A stretch of DNA of 64,000 nt, from contig NZ_SMJU01000019.1 in the NCBI RefSeq assembly GCF_004348825.1, positions 34,514 through 98,513 on the forward strand, in the 5' to 3' direction. This DNA is from Arundinibacter roseus (GTDB taxonomy: Bacteria > Bacteroidota > Bacteroidia > Cytophagales > Spirosomataceae). Made by a program: the position numbers and the translations under genes. Below the pieces are notes generated by a model that was not told the DNA's origin, made no database searches, and saw only the letters and a list, made by a program, of their open reading frames with translations. Below are positions 27,268 to 37,119 of the stretch, one piece after another (within the stretch, counting starts at the first letter, position 1; each line of letters starts with the position of its first letter).

Positions 27268-29226
27268 TCAGCGCGGATCGGAGATATCTTCCTGCAAGTG
27301 ATCTAGCTTTTGAAACTCCGAATTTTTGCTGATATATTCAGGAATAACCGTTTTCAAGAGAGTTACCATGGCATCCGCATCTCCGGTTTTTAGCGCGGTT
27401 CTCAAATGTAGGAGCGTTTCCTGAATTTGCTGAAAAGATACCACTTGCAGCCGGGCGATAAGAATTTTTGGGTGGTGCGTCGGCAGATTTTGTTCGTGAT
27501 TGCCAAGTAATTCCTCGTAGAGTTTTTCGCCGGGGCGCAAACCCGAGTACGTAATCTTAATGTCGCGATCTGCTACAAAACCCGATAGCTGAATCATGCG
27601 CCGGGCAAGGTCTTCAATTTTGACGGGCTCGCCCATATCAAAGACAAACACATCGCCACCGTGTCCCATTGCACCTGCTTCCAGCACCAGCTGACAAGCC
27701 TCGGGGATGGTCATGAAATAGCGGATCACCTCCGGGTGCGTAACCGTAACCGGACCGCCCGATTGAATTTGCTTTTTGAATAAAGGCACAACGGAACCGT
27801 TGGAACCCAGAACATTACCAAAACGTGTGATAATAAAGTCCGTAGAATTGGCCAAATGAGAATTCAAACTTTGCACATACATTTCGGCCAGCCGCTTGGT
27901 GGCGCCCATGACGTTGGTTGGGTTAACGGCTTTATCTGTGGATACAAAAACGAATTTTTCTACGTGGCACTGAGCGGCGAGGTCAGCGACAACCTGCGTC
28001 CCAAATACATTGGTTTTGATGGCCTCATAGGGATATTTCTCCATAAGAGGCACGTGTTTGTAAGCAGCCGCATGGAACACGATTTGGGGCTGATGACAGG
28101 TAAATACAGCCCGCATTCGTTGCTCATTGGTTACGTCAGCTACTATCGAAACAAGCTCTACGAGGCTATTGTGCTCGGCAAGATAGGATTGAAGTTCAAA
28201 TTCCAGATCATACAAGCCCGATTCAGACTGATCGATCATCAGTAATTTTTCGGGCTTGTAGTGCAGCAGTTGCCGGGCAATTTCACTGCCAATAGAACCC
28301 GCTGCACCCGTAATTGCCACCACTTTTCCGCCGACCTGTTTGGTAATGTTCAGATTATCAAGTTCAATCGGTTCGCGTTCCAGCAGGTCTTCAATCCTGA
28401 TTTTTCTAATTTGTCCGCTACTCAGCGTACCTTCCAGCCACTCGTTGGCGGTTGGGACAACCTTTACGACAATGGTACTTTGTAAAAAAAATTCCAGAAT
28501 CGCTTTCTTCTGCTTCGAGCTTATATTTTGAATCGCCAGTACGATTTCCGGTTTTAAGGGGTTATTGACAATGTATTTTTCAAAAGCACTCTGCCGATCC
28601 AGCACCCGTACGCCTGCGACGGCTTTGTTGATTAGCGTAGGATTATCGTCAATAAAACAGACAATGTTATAAATCCGTTGAGGATCTTTGAGTAATACGT
28701 TACGAGTCAGTATGCCAAGCGAACCTGCGCCATAGATAATGACATCCTGCGGGAACGTTCGATGGCTTTTACTGGAAATATCCAGATACATGGATTTTAC
28801 AAAAAAACGACTTGCTATCATCAGAAATAAACAGATGAAATAGTCGATCAAAAGTATGGAAACCGGAATGTACAGCGCAATTTGACCCGATACATAAGCA
28901 AGAAGCGTAGAACTGGCAGCTACCAGCAAGCTGCTAACGGATACCGTTTGAAAAATCAGGTTAACGTCTTCCAGGCTCGTGTGGCGAACGATGCCGTGGT
29001 ACGATCGGAATTTAAGAAAACAAAGCCACCGAACGAGCACCAGAAAAACAAGGTAGTAGCGATAGATTTCCCAGTTGATTTCGGTAAAGTCAAAATTGAA
29101 GCGCAGGACGCAGGCAGCTACAAAAGAAAAGACAACGATTGTTAAATCGATGGCGAGAATTAAGCGTCGGGAAACAAACCGATGGTGATAACTATCAAGT
29201 ACGCGCTTGAAAATTCTTTCAATCAT
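27268..29226 (-). CDS. Membrane-bound nucleotide-sugar 4,6-dehydratase/epimerase (CapD/FlaA1/WbpM family)
   Basis: A 652-residue polysaccharide biosynthesis enzyme. About four transmembrane helices occupy the first about 140 residues. A CoA-binding-like Rossmann domain follows (VIIYGAGSLGILTRNVL). The catalytic SDR domain starts near residue 305 (KVVAITGAAGSIGSEIARQL), with AAYKHVPLMEKYP and VSTDKAVNPTNVMGATKR. Such enzymes act on UDP-GlcNAc or related sugars at the inner membrane for surface polysaccharide or glycan synthesis. No glycosyltransferases are adjacent, so its pathway is not shown here. Confidence 0.93.
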   Translation of the reverse strand: MIERIFKRVLDSYHHRFVSRRLILAIDLTIVVFSFVAACVLRFNFDFTEINWEIYRYYLVFLVLVRWLCFLKFRSYHGIVRHTSLEDVNLIFQTVSVSSLLVAASSTLLAYVSGQIALYIPVSILLIDYFICLFLMIASRFFVKSMYLDISSKSHRTFPQDVIIYGAGSLGILTRNVLLKDPQRIYNIVCFIDDNPTLINKAVAGVRVLDRQSAFEKYIVNNPLKPEIVLAIQNISSKQKKAILEFFLQSTIVVKVVPTANEWLEGTLSSGQIRKIRIEDLLEREPIELDNLNITKQVGGKVVAITGAAGSIGSEIARQLLHYKPEKLLMIDQSESGLYDLEFELQSYLAEHNSLVELVSIVADVTNEQRMRAVFTCHQPQIVFHAAAYKHVPLMEKYPYEAIKTNVFGTQVVADLAAQCHVEKFVFVSTDKAVNPTNVMGATKRLAEMYVQSLNSHLANSTDFIITRFGNVLGSNGSVVPLFKKQIQSGGPVTVTHPEVIRYFMTIPEACQLVLEAGAMGHGGDVFVFDMGEPVKIEDLARRMIQLSGFVADRDIKITYSGLRPGEKLYEELLGNHEQNLPTHHPKILIARLQVVSFQQIQETLLHLRTALKTGDADAMVTLLKTVIPEYISKNSEFQKLDHLQEDISDPR

Positions 29227-29450
29227 TGAATCAAATTGCCCTAGTGTGAGTGTATAACTTCCTTTTGCTGGGACAACACAAATTGCATTATCCTAAGCTT
29301 TGCTTTACCTTGTACCTGACAGACAAACGGTTGTTTATCAGGCTTTGGAATAATACGCTAACTTACATTTATTTTTTGAATTATGTATTTTACCAGCAAA
29401 GCTTTGTTTTTTCGGTAGATCACACATCCGGAAAACAGATGGTTTTCGAC

Positions 29451-30365
29451 TTATTTCTTAGAAAGAAGATTTACCAGTGCCTGAGTCAGTTCTGGAAATT
29501 CATAGCGAAATGAGGACTGTTGTACGCGGGTGTTTTGTACATAAGAACTCCCCAACACCACATCGGCCATCTCGCCAAAGGCTAGCCGCAAGGCAAATTC
29601 AGGAACATTGGGTAACCATTGGGGTCTACCCAACACCTTGCATATCTGATGGGTAAGCTCGGTATTTGTCACAGGCGTAGCACTCACGCCGTTGTAAACG
29701 CCTGTCCAGCTGTCGTTTTCGAGGGCTTCTATAAAAAGTCGACACATGTCGTCGAGGTGAATCCACGACATCCATTGCGTACCGCTTCCCAGTGGAGCCC
29801 CGGCACCCAAACGCGCCGGTGTAGCCATTTTGGCGAGTGCGCCTCCTTTTTCACTAAGTACTACACCCGTTCGGAGTTTCACCGTTCGTATATTCAGAGC
29901 AGCTACTGCGTCGGCGGCATCTTCCCATTTTTTTGTTACGTCAGCCAAAAAATCATTCCCGGCTGGCGATTGTTCCGTGTGCTTTTGTTGACCGGTATCC
30001 GCGCCATAATAACCTATGGCTGAGGAGGAAACAAAAGCCTGTGGCTTGATTTCCTGAGCTTTCATCAGTCGGGCCAGCAACTCAATACTTTCGGTACGGC
30101 TGCTGATAATTTCTTTTTTACGCGACTCCGTCCAGCGTTCATCGGCAATGCCAGCTCCTGCCAGGTGAATCAGATAATCCATGGAATCGAGCGCCCGCGG
30201 ATCTACCATACCTTTTTTTATATCCCATTCATAGACCGAGATATTGGGTTTTGGCATGCCTGAGCGGCTCAGGTGTGCAACCCGATAGCCCCGTTCCAGG
30301 AGCATGTCGGTCAGGCGTTGGCCAATCAGTCCGCTTCCGCCCGTAATCAATACTTTTTTTGACAT
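29451..30365 (-). CDS. TIGR01777-family (YfcH/SDR39U1-like) epimerase-fold protein
   Basis: A 304-residue extended SDR protein. The NADP motif is VLITGGSGLIGQRLTDML. YLIHLAGAGIADERWTESRKKEI and AFVSSSAIGYYG are hallmarks of the YfcH group, and the C-terminal DUF1731 segment ends in PELTQALVNLL. The biochemical role of this family is poorly defined. It follows a 225-bp gap after the CapD-like gene and is 14 bp upstream of the lipoprotein esterase, probably as one unit in the order YfcH-like then CapD side on the minus strand after the esterase. Confidence 0.9.
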   Translation of the reverse strand: MSKKVLITGGSGLIGQRLTDMLLERGYRVAHLSRSGMPKPNISVYEWDIKKGMVDPRALDSMDYLIHLAGAGIADERWTESRKKEIISSRTESIELLARLMKAQEIKPQAFVSSSAIGYYGADTGQQKHTEQSPAGNDFLADVTKKWEDAADAVAALNIRTVKLRTGVVLSEKGGALAKMATPARLGAGAPLGSGTQWMSWIHLDDMCRLFIEALENDSWTGVYNGVSATPVTNTELTHQICKVLGRPQWLPNVPEFALRLAFGEMADVVLGSSYVQNTRVQQSSFRYEFPELTQALVNLLSKK

Positions 30366-30379
30366 AATTCTTTGAAATT

Positions 30380-31231
30380 TTAGTGTGAGTCTATTGAGGA
30401 AAAAGCGCTGGGATTATCCATAAAATCAATCATCTGATGGTAAAGCGGATTCCATGGAAAAATGAATTGTGTAATCATCGGAATATGTTTCTTGCCTTTA
30501 CAAATAAAATAATCAGGCGAAGGTACCTGCTTCCTGAAATCCTCCATAAAAGCTTCGGTACTTACTTCAATGGATTCATACGTTTTTTCTCCCCGATAAA
30601 TCAAAAAAGGGGGTTGATCGGGATTCAAATGGTACCGGGGCGAAGCCTTTTTCCAGGTAGCCGGGTCGGTGCCAAAGGTAGCGAGATAGGTGTGGCCGCG
30701 CTGGTATTTCTTTTCCATTAGGTAGCTGTACATATCAAGCCCGGCAGCGTCGATCAGGATTACACCAGCCAAAGGATTTGATAGAGAAAGCGTCGAAAAA
30801 TACGCAGAGTCCAACGCAATCAGCGCCGCCAAATGCCCGCCTGCCGAATGCCCCGACACAAACACCCGCTTCGGATCGCCGCCGTAGGTAGTGGCGTTCT
30901 GTACCGCCCACTGAACGGCCCGAGCGGAGGCTTCGGCCATTTGCTGATAGGTAGCCTGCGGGCTAAGTGGATAGTCGATAATCAAGGTAACGATTCCTTT
31001 GCGGGCGAAGGAATTTCCTAAAAAACGATACGTAGATTTTTTGCCTGAATTCCAGTTTCCACCGTGTATAAAAATCAACACTGGTTTGGGTTTATTCATC
31101 TTTTTGGGCGCGTACACATCCAGTCTTTGTTCCGGCTGACCAGAACTGGCGGGCTGATATAGAATGTCTTTTTTACGTAAAACACAGCTGCTGACGAGCC
31201 CGGACAAGCACAGGAAAAGGAAAATTCGCAT
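30380..31231 (-). CDS. Lipoprotein alpha/beta hydrolase (esterase/lipase, carboxylesterase-like)
   Basis: A 283-residue hydrolase with a lipoprotein signal (MRIFLFLCLSGLVSSC, lipidated Cys at 16). The oxyanion motif FIHGGNWNSGKKSTY is of the hormone-sensitive-lipase/BD-FAE kind. The nucleophile elbow is VSGHSAGGHLAAL, and KGKKHIPMI supplies the likely catalytic His. It probably acts as an envelope-anchored esterase. It is 14 bp upstream of the YfcH-like gene and divergent from uvrB. Confidence 0.87.
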   Translation of the reverse strand: MRIFLFLCLSGLVSSCVLRKKDILYQPASSGQPEQRLDVYAPKKMNKPKPVLIFIHGGNWNSGKKSTYRFLGNSFARKGIVTLIIDYPLSPQATYQQMAEASARAVQWAVQNATTYGGDPKRVFVSGHSAGGHLAALIALDSAYFSTLSLSNPLAGVILIDAAGLDMYSYLMEKKYQRGHTYLATFGTDPATWKKASPRYHLNPDQPPFLIYRGEKTYESIEVSTEAFMEDFRKQVPSPDYFICKGKKHIPMITQFIFPWNPLYHQMIDFMDNPSAFSSIDSH

Positions 31232-31397
31232 AAGGAAGAAGTAAATGAAAAATGATTTTCCACGCTATACGTAACAGCGAAGAACAGGTAAAGTTTTTAT
31301 GGGGATAGCCCAAACAAAAAAGCTTGTGCCAGTTCCGAACCATTTGTTGTACGTTGCCTGTTACGTCTTATACGCTTTTACTGAACCTTACGCCTAT

Positions 31398-33413
31398 ATG
31401 AATTTCGAACTTATTTCTGAGTACGTGCCTACCGGCGATCAGCCACAAGCCATTCAACAGCTTATGGAAGGGTTTAAAAATGGCGACCGCGCCCAGACGC
31501 TTCTTGGAGTCACGGGCTCTGGAAAAACTTTTACGGTGGCCAATGTGGTCAACCAGCTCAACCGTCCGACGCTGGTACTTAGCCACAACAAAACTCTGGC
31601 AGCACAGCTATATGGCGAGTTTAAGCAGTTTTTCCCCAATAATGCCGTCGAGTATTTTATCAGCTACTACGATTACTACCAGCCCGAAGCGTTTATTTCA
31701 ACCACCAATACGTACATCGAGAAGGACCTGATGATTAATCAGGAAATTGATAAGCTGCGACTTGCCACGGTGTCGTCGCTCATGAGCGGGCGTCGTGATG
31801 TGCTCGTGGTGGCGTCGGTGTCGTGTATTTATGGTGCGGGAAATCCTAATGAGTATAAAAAAAGTATTCTGAAAGTAGCCATCGGCGAGCGGACCAACCG
31901 CAACCAGTTTTTGTTTCGCCTGGTCGAAATTTTATATAGCCGTACAGACGTAGAGTTTTCGCGAGGTACGTTTCGGGTCAAAGGCGATACGGTGGATATT
32001 TATCCGGGTTATGCCGACTTTGCGTACCGGATTATTTTTTTTGGAGACGAAATTGAGGAAATTCAGCGGATTGAACCAACCTCAGGGAAAAGGATTTCGA
32101 GCGAAAAGCTTATCGCTATTTTCCCGGCAAATCTTTTTGTGACCGGGCGCGATGTGCTCATGCAGTCGATTCGTGAAATACAGGATGACTTGCAGGCACA
32201 GATTCGCTACTTTGCCAAAGATGGCCGCCTCATGGAAGCAGAGCGGATTAAAGAACGCACCGAGTTTGATATGGAAATGATGCGCGAGTTGGGCTATTGC
32301 TCCGGTATCGAAAACTACTCGCGTTACTTTGATCGCCGTCAGCCCGGCCAACGGCCTTTCTGCCTGCTCGATTATTTTCCGGAAGATTTCCTGATGGTTG
32401 TAGACGAAAGCCACGTCACGATGCCGCAGATTCGGGCGATGTGGGGCGGCGACCGCTCCCGCAAGGAATCGCTGGTAGAGTATGGATTTCGGTTGCCTTC
32501 GGCGCTGGACAACCGCCCGCTCACGTTTCAGGAGTTTGAAGAACTGACCACCCAAACCCTTTTTGTAAGTGCTACGCCCGCCGATTATGAACTCCGGCAA
32601 ACCGACGGCGTGGTTGTCGAGCAGATCATCCGCCCGACCGGCCTGCTTGATCCCGAAATTGATGTACGCCCCAGTCTGAATCAGATTGATGATTTGCTGG
32701 CTGAAATCGACATTCGTGTCAAACGAAATGAGCGCGTGCTGGTTACGACCCTCACCAAGCGTATGGCGGAGGAGTTAAGTAAATACCTGGACCGGGTAGG
32801 GGTGAAGGGCCGCTACATTCACTCGGAAGTAAAAGCGCTGGATCGCGTGGAAATTCTGCGTGAACTCCGCCTCGGGGTTTTTGATGTGCTGGTCGGGGTC
32901 AATTTGCTGCGCGAAGGCCTGGACTTGCCGGAGGTGTCACTTGTGGCCATTATGGATGCTGACAAGGAAGGTTTTCTACGGGATATTCGTTCGTTGATTC
33001 AGACGATTGGCCGCGCCGCCCGAAATGAAAATGGCAAGGTACTCATGTACGCCGACCGCATTACGGGCTCCATGCGCATGGCAATTGACGAAACCAACCG
33101 CCGCCGGGCTATTCAGATGGAGTACAACGAGAAACACGGCATTACGCCCCGCACGATTCTCAAATCAAGAGAAGCCATTATGGAGCAAACCATGGTAGCC
33201 GACTCCAAAACCAAACGCATGTACGTAGAGCCCGACGAGATCAACATCGCTGCCGACCCGGTGGTACAATACATGGGTAAAAGTGACCTGCAAAAGCTCG
33301 TCGCCGAAACCCAACGCAAGATGGAAGCCGCCGCCAAAGACCTCGACTTTCTGCAAGCCGCTCGCTTCCGTGATGAGTTGGTGCAGTTGAAAGAGCGGTT
33401 GAAGGGGGAGTGA
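31398..33413 (+). CDS. uvrB: Excinuclease ABC subunit B
   Basis: A 671-residue DNA damage verification helicase of nucleotide excision repair. Walker A is LGVTGSGKTFT and the beta-hairpin region contains ISYYDYYQPEAF. Helicase motifs include VVDESHVTMPQ, VSATPADYEL and QTIGRAARNENGK. The C-terminal UVR motif (LQAARFRDELVQLKERL) contacts UvrC. ATG at 31398 gives the standard N-terminus MNFELISEYVPTGDQ; 33 in-frame upstream codons to 31299 lack family similarity. Confidence 0.97.
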   Translation: MNFELISEYVPTGDQPQAIQQLMEGFKNGDRAQTLLGVTGSGKTFTVANVVNQLNRPTLVLSHNKTLAAQLYGEFKQFFPNNAVEYFISYYDYYQPEAFISTTNTYIEKDLMINQEIDKLRLATVSSLMSGRRDVLVVASVSCIYGAGNPNEYKKSILKVAIGERTNRNQFLFRLVEILYSRTDVEFSRGTFRVKGDTVDIYPGYADFAYRIIFFGDEIEEIQRIEPTSGKRISSEKLIAIFPANLFVTGRDVLMQSIREIQDDLQAQIRYFAKDGRLMEAERIKERTEFDMEMMRELGYCSGIENYSRYFDRRQPGQRPFCLLDYFPEDFLMVVDESHVTMPQIRAMWGGDRSRKESLVEYGFRLPSALDNRPLTFQEFEELTTQTLFVSATPADYELRQTDGVVVEQIIRPTGLLDPEIDVRPSLNQIDDLLAEIDIRVKRNERVLVTTLTKRMAEELSKYLDRVGVKGRYIHSEVKALDRVEILRELRLGVFDVLVGVNLLREGLDLPEVSLVAIMDADKEGFLRDIRSLIQTIGRAARNENGKVLMYADRITGSMRMAIDETNRRRAIQMEYNEKHGITPRTILKSREAIMEQTMVADSKTKRMYVEPDEINIAADPVVQYMGKSDLQKLVAETQRKMEAAAKDLDFLQAARFRDELVQLKERLKGE

Positions 33414-33574
33414 GGTTTTTTTTGGTTTTGTTTATTTTTCCTTTTTACAAGTGAATTGGACATATGACTCGACACCTTTTGTGATTGTAGTCTCTGTCTC
33501 AGCCCTGATTGGTCACTTTGTTAAAAACGAAAAAGAGTACAGATGGTATAATATGTTCCCCTACTGATTCATCT

Positions 33575-33595
33575 ACTCCGTAGACTCTGTCCCCA
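33575..33595. repeat. 21-bp flanking repeat, left copy
   Basis: ACTCCGTAGACTCTGTCCCC plus A; identical to the right copy (35993-36013) at 17 of 21 positions, all differences being transitions. It lies between uvrB and the membrane-fused spermidine synthase-like gene. Confidence 0.55.
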
Positions 33596-33638
33596 CAGAC
33601 CTGCTACCATACAGTAGTACAATAACCTATGCAACCGA

Positions 33639-35828
33639 TCAATTTTTATATACATAGTTAAACTCATCTCTTGGAAATAGATCGTTATTGACTTCTTGAT
33701 CTGAATGATACTCTACTTTCTTAAAATCAAGGACACTTTTTTTCCAGTCAATCGGTAGGGCTTTAAACTCCTCCTTAACGGGGCTATTCAAATCTATCTC
33801 AATTTTGGAAGTACTTCCAATAAGCATAAAGCCATTGGTGTAAGCGTAAGGGAATACTTTGGCAAAGGTATTTGTAACTCGCTCAGTGGCAGCCCAGCTT
33901 ACGGCAAACCCGCCCGGACTCAATTTGGATTTGAGCAATTCAAAGTACTCAACTGAATAAATATTGCCTGAATATGGAGAGTCGGCCCTAAGCGCATCTG
34001 CTTCAATGATATCGTATTTTTCATCGGAATTCAGTAGCGCTTTTCTGCCATCTTTAATATTCAATTTGATTCTATCATCATTGAATAATCGATTTATATC
34101 TTTATCATCAATCATTTTGCCATAGGTACTGACTAAATCATATTGATTGGTAGATATCTCAAAACAATCTATATGGTCAGTTTTTTCTGATTGGCTGGCT
34201 GCATACAAGGTTCCCCCTGAGCCAAAACCGATAATGGCAATTTTCTTTGGATCAGGATGGATAAGAACCGGTAAATATCCCAGTTGCACGTGTCCTAAAT
34301 CTTGCTTAAATGGAAAATAACTCTGTCCCAATCCGTTTAGAAATATCACATCGGTTTTAGAGTCTAAAAAATTCAATTTGATTGTAGAAACGCTTGATTT
34401 GTCTTCCAGTACCAATATCTCTTTGTCATGAGAACCCTGAAATACTTTCCACATGGATTGATTGTCCGGAAAAATAGCCATGCAAATCAACGTAGTAACA
34501 ATAAGCAGGGAACTCTCAGTTTTGTGTATGTAAGACGTATCTATATAGAGTATTTTATAAATAAATAGAATAATTAGTAGTATCGAAAGAAAGAATAATG
34601 ACTGACTTGTACCCAGGTATTGAAATAAGAAAAAGGTAGTTATAATCACAGAGATAGATGAAAATCCGATGTTGAAGAACAATAATGTCCCTAATTTTTT
34701 TCCAAAAGAAACTATGGATTTATTAGATGCCTCCTGTAAGGAAACAAATGAAACTCCCATAAGAATAGTGGGAATTGCGACAAAGAAGGAAGTCAGGAAA
34801 AATGTCAAAAAATTCATTCTAAATCCTCTCCCTTTCTCATACCTGTATAGATAATCGTTAAATGATTCAATGAGTTCACTATTCTTTATCACAAAAAACA
34901 GGACTATATACGAGAGAAGAGTCGATAGTACGATCAATCCCTGTAAACGAAAAAATAGATGAGTAGGATTTTTTATTTTCTTCAAATACATTAATCCAAT
35001 GATTGAGCCTATGGCGATACCTACAAGGTAAATGGATAGAAGGACAGGAAAAGTAAAACTATTTCCTTTTAGCATGATGTGGAGTGTTCTAAACCAAATC
35101 ATCTCTAAGGATAACGCGATAAATCCAGAAACACCAAATAACAGATACCAATTTAACTGCGTAGTTTCTTTAACTACCAGCTCCTCTTCTTTTTCACTAT
35201 TTGAAGTACGATTATGAGGTATATGTTTAAGAGATTTATACATGAGAATGGTCACCAAAACACAAAGTAAGTTCAATAGGGCTGCAAAATAAATTAACCC
35301 ATTAAAACCGAGCCTTGGAACAATAATAAAAAATGGTATAAATGCACCAAAGGCTGCCCCAAATGTATTGAAAGCATACAAATAATACGTATTGGTTTTT
35401 ATTTCGCGCAGGGAGGTTTCAAACAGTTTTGAAAGCAAGGGAAGGGTAGAGCCCATCGCTACGGTAGGAGGAAGTAAAAAAACAAAAGAAAGGAAAATCG
35501 ATAATAGGAGATTTTCTGTGGAAAATTTCTGATAAAGTATATCATAAAGGAAAAAGCTGCTCAGAACGCCAAAGACAGCAATTACTATTTCTATTATGAC
35601 GTAAAGCCCCAATCGTTTCAGATCGTCCAGACTATCAGATATTTTACCGCCCAGGTAACTCCCCAAGCCTAACCCTAGCATGAAAATGGAAACTATGATA
35701 GTTGTAGAGAGGGTGTCGGAACCAAAGGAAAATGTGAGATAACGTTGCCAAACTACCTGATATACGATCGAACTGATTCCGGAAATAAAAAATAGAACGA
35801 TTATTACAATTTTAAGCCTTTTGTTCAT
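33639..35828 (-). CDS. Membrane protein with C-terminal spermidine synthase-like (aminopropyltransferase/methyltransferase-fold) domain
   Basis: A 729-residue fusion. Residues about 1-440 form a dozen or so transmembrane helices resembling an MFS-like core (SIVYQVVWQRYLTFSFGSDT is typical of the fused family). The rest is a Rossmann domain like spermidine synthase, with IIGFGSGGTLYAASQ, HIDCFEIS, IKDGRKALL and IEADALRADSPYSGNIYS. The usual GGGDG motif is degenerate (GFGSGG), and the usual catalytic DSSDP-like segment reads EADALRAD, so polyamine synthesis is doubtful. Composition is clearly more AT-rich than its neighbours, and imperfect 21-bp direct repeats flank it. Both point to transfer. 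Confidence 0.85.
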   Translation of the reverse strand: MNKRLKIVIIVLFFISGISSIVYQVVWQRYLTFSFGSDTLSTTIIVSIFMLGLGLGSYLGGKISDSLDDLKRLGLYVIIEIVIAVFGVLSSFFLYDILYQKFSTENLLLSIFLSFVFLLPPTVAMGSTLPLLSKLFETSLREIKTNTYYLYAFNTFGAAFGAFIPFFIIVPRLGFNGLIYFAALLNLLCVLVTILMYKSLKHIPHNRTSNSEKEEELVVKETTQLNWYLLFGVSGFIALSLEMIWFRTLHIMLKGNSFTFPVLLSIYLVGIAIGSIIGLMYLKKIKNPTHLFFRLQGLIVLSTLLSYIVLFFVIKNSELIESFNDYLYRYEKGRGFRMNFLTFFLTSFFVAIPTILMGVSFVSLQEASNKSIVSFGKKLGTLLFFNIGFSSISVIITTFFLFQYLGTSQSLFFLSILLIILFIYKILYIDTSYIHKTESSLLIVTTLICMAIFPDNQSMWKVFQGSHDKEILVLEDKSSVSTIKLNFLDSKTDVIFLNGLGQSYFPFKQDLGHVQLGYLPVLIHPDPKKIAIIGFGSGGTLYAASQSEKTDHIDCFEISTNQYDLVSTYGKMIDDKDINRLFNDDRIKLNIKDGRKALLNSDEKYDIIEADALRADSPYSGNIYSVEYFELLKSKLSPGGFAVSWAATERVTNTFAKVFPYAYTNGFMLIGSTSKIEIDLNSPVKEEFKALPIDWKKSVLDFKKVEYHSDQEVNNDLFPRDEFNYVYKN

Positions 35829-36357
35829 AAGTTTCTGAAATAGTGAGTGATACTCGCGTTTACAGCTTGTGCAGCTTTACTGTTGGTAGGGTTTACTGAC
35901 GAGCAATTGCTTTCTTAGCCACTAACTTACGTGACATTTTTTAACAATTCAGTCTTGCCTGATTAAAAATTGCCATATTTTATAATCAACAGACTCTGTG
36001 GACTTTGTCTCCATAGGTTAATTGATTCGTGCGATTGAGGTGTGGATAGCTGTGCCTGCGTCGGGTCGGAGCTCGGTTCGTTTCAGTATTGCGCGCGGCA
36101 ATGGCATGCGTAGGCTTCCGAGAGATTGTGGAAAGAAGTAGCTCGCTTTTTTTCCTTAAGATTAAATCAGAAAGAATCCCTAAAAACTTTAAACCACGAT
36201 ATTTCCTATTGAATAGGCGGAGTATCAAGCCGATCATCTAATCCATAGATTTTCACGGTGCAGGAATTGATACTCTACGTAAAAGAGTCAATTTGGTCGA
36301 ATAATCGGTGATAAAACCTTCACCGAAAGAACGAATTTTAGTAGATGGAGTGAGAAT
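35829..36357. other. 529-bp intergenic region with no supported gene
   Basis: It holds the right copy of the 21-bp flanking repeat and a GC-richer patch around 36040-36130. An 83-codon minus-strand open frame (35986-36237) resembles no family and ends inside the repeat, so I do not call it. No promoter or RNA gene was recognised. Confidence 0.4.
35993..36013. repeat. 21-bp flanking repeat, right copy
   Basis: ACTCTGTGGACTTTGTCTCC plus A, in direct orientation to 33575-33595. Together they bracket a 2.4-kb AT-rich segment. Confidence 0.55.
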
Positions 36358-37119
36358 TTATGGGTAGTACACAGAAGCGAGACGAATCATTTCCAGCTGT
36401 GGGACAAGGATATTTTTCCCGTCAAGCGTGCCCTGTGTAGCCGTTGGCACAAAACGTGCAAATAACTCTTCGCTATACCAGCCTCGCTGCCGGGTTCGGT
36501 GCACGATTTCTTTATGACCCGTAGTTTGATAGGCAAACTTTTTCAACGATTCTACACTGTCCCAAATACTGACCGTAGCCTGCTGTGTGATTGGATTTTC
36601 TCCAATGCCCATGGCAAGCAGTACCCCCGGTGACTTTTTGAGTGAAGCATGAACCTGCGGAACATGCCGCCAGAAATCCAAAAGCTTGGTTACATGAATT
36701 TTGGCCCGCGTCAATACTACGACCGGTCCCTGATAGTTTTTTCCAATTCGCTCGGACACGCTAAACGGTTCTTTTCCGTCCCAATGCCCGTGCACCTGCA
36801 TCGGCTGCATTTTGATGGTATAGTGCTCTGTGGCTCTGGAAGCATAGGTTTGAAACGCAGGTGAAGCAAAAAAATCGTTTGCCTGACGGTCGTTTTCCCA
36901 ACTCGCAAGAAAGGTGTATTTGCGAAAATTGGGCATCAGATCAAAACCTTTCCGACCGCTGCCAAGCATTTTACTAAACGTAGCTCCCGCAGATTTTTCT
37001 AATATTTTGAGTCCCATTTGCCTCAGCGCCCACCAGGTTTTGTTTTTGGGGAAATTAAAGATCGTAAACGTAATGACCGGCCGGGACGGATCCTGTGGAT
37101 ATAACGAGGTAAATTTCAT
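36358..37119 (-). CDS. Spheroidene monooxygenase (CrtA)-like protein
   Basis: A 253-residue protein resembling CrtA, a heme-type carotenoid ketolase. Family-like stretches are MLGSGRKGFDLMPNFRKY, GHWDGKEPFSV, ATVSIWDSVESLKKFAYQT and RGWYSEELFARFVP. No signal peptide is evident. No carotenoid genes are adjacent (the FAD desaturase-like gene is 14 kb away), and the family also includes members of unknown function outside phototrophs, so the reaction is uncertain. Confidence 0.75.
   Translation of the reverse strand: MKFTSLYPQDPSRPVITFTIFNFPKNKTWWALRQMGLKILEKSAGATFSKMLGSGRKGFDLMPNFRKYTFLASWENDRQANDFFASPAFQTYASRATEHYTIKMQPMQVHGHWDGKEPFSVSERIGKNYQGPVVVLTRAKIHVTKLLDFWRHVPQVHASLKKSPGVLLAMGIGENPITQQATVSIWDSVESLKKFAYQTTGHKEIVHRTRQRGWYSEELFARFVPTATQGTLDGKNILVPQLEMIRLASVYYP

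Noticed and set aside
31299..31397. N-terminal extension of uvrB
   Set aside because: The 33 extra codons do not match UvrB; the ATG at 31398 gives the conserved N-terminus.
33639..35828. Calling the membrane fusion protein a true spermidine synthase
   Set aside because: The GGGDG motif and catalytic Asp region are degenerate, so the reaction cannot be asserted.
35986..36237. 83-codon minus-strand open frame (starts MIGLILRLFNRKYRGL)
   Set aside because: No family resemblance, no plausible signal or domain, ends in the 21-bp repeat, and stands in an intergenic region with mixed composition; most likely chance.
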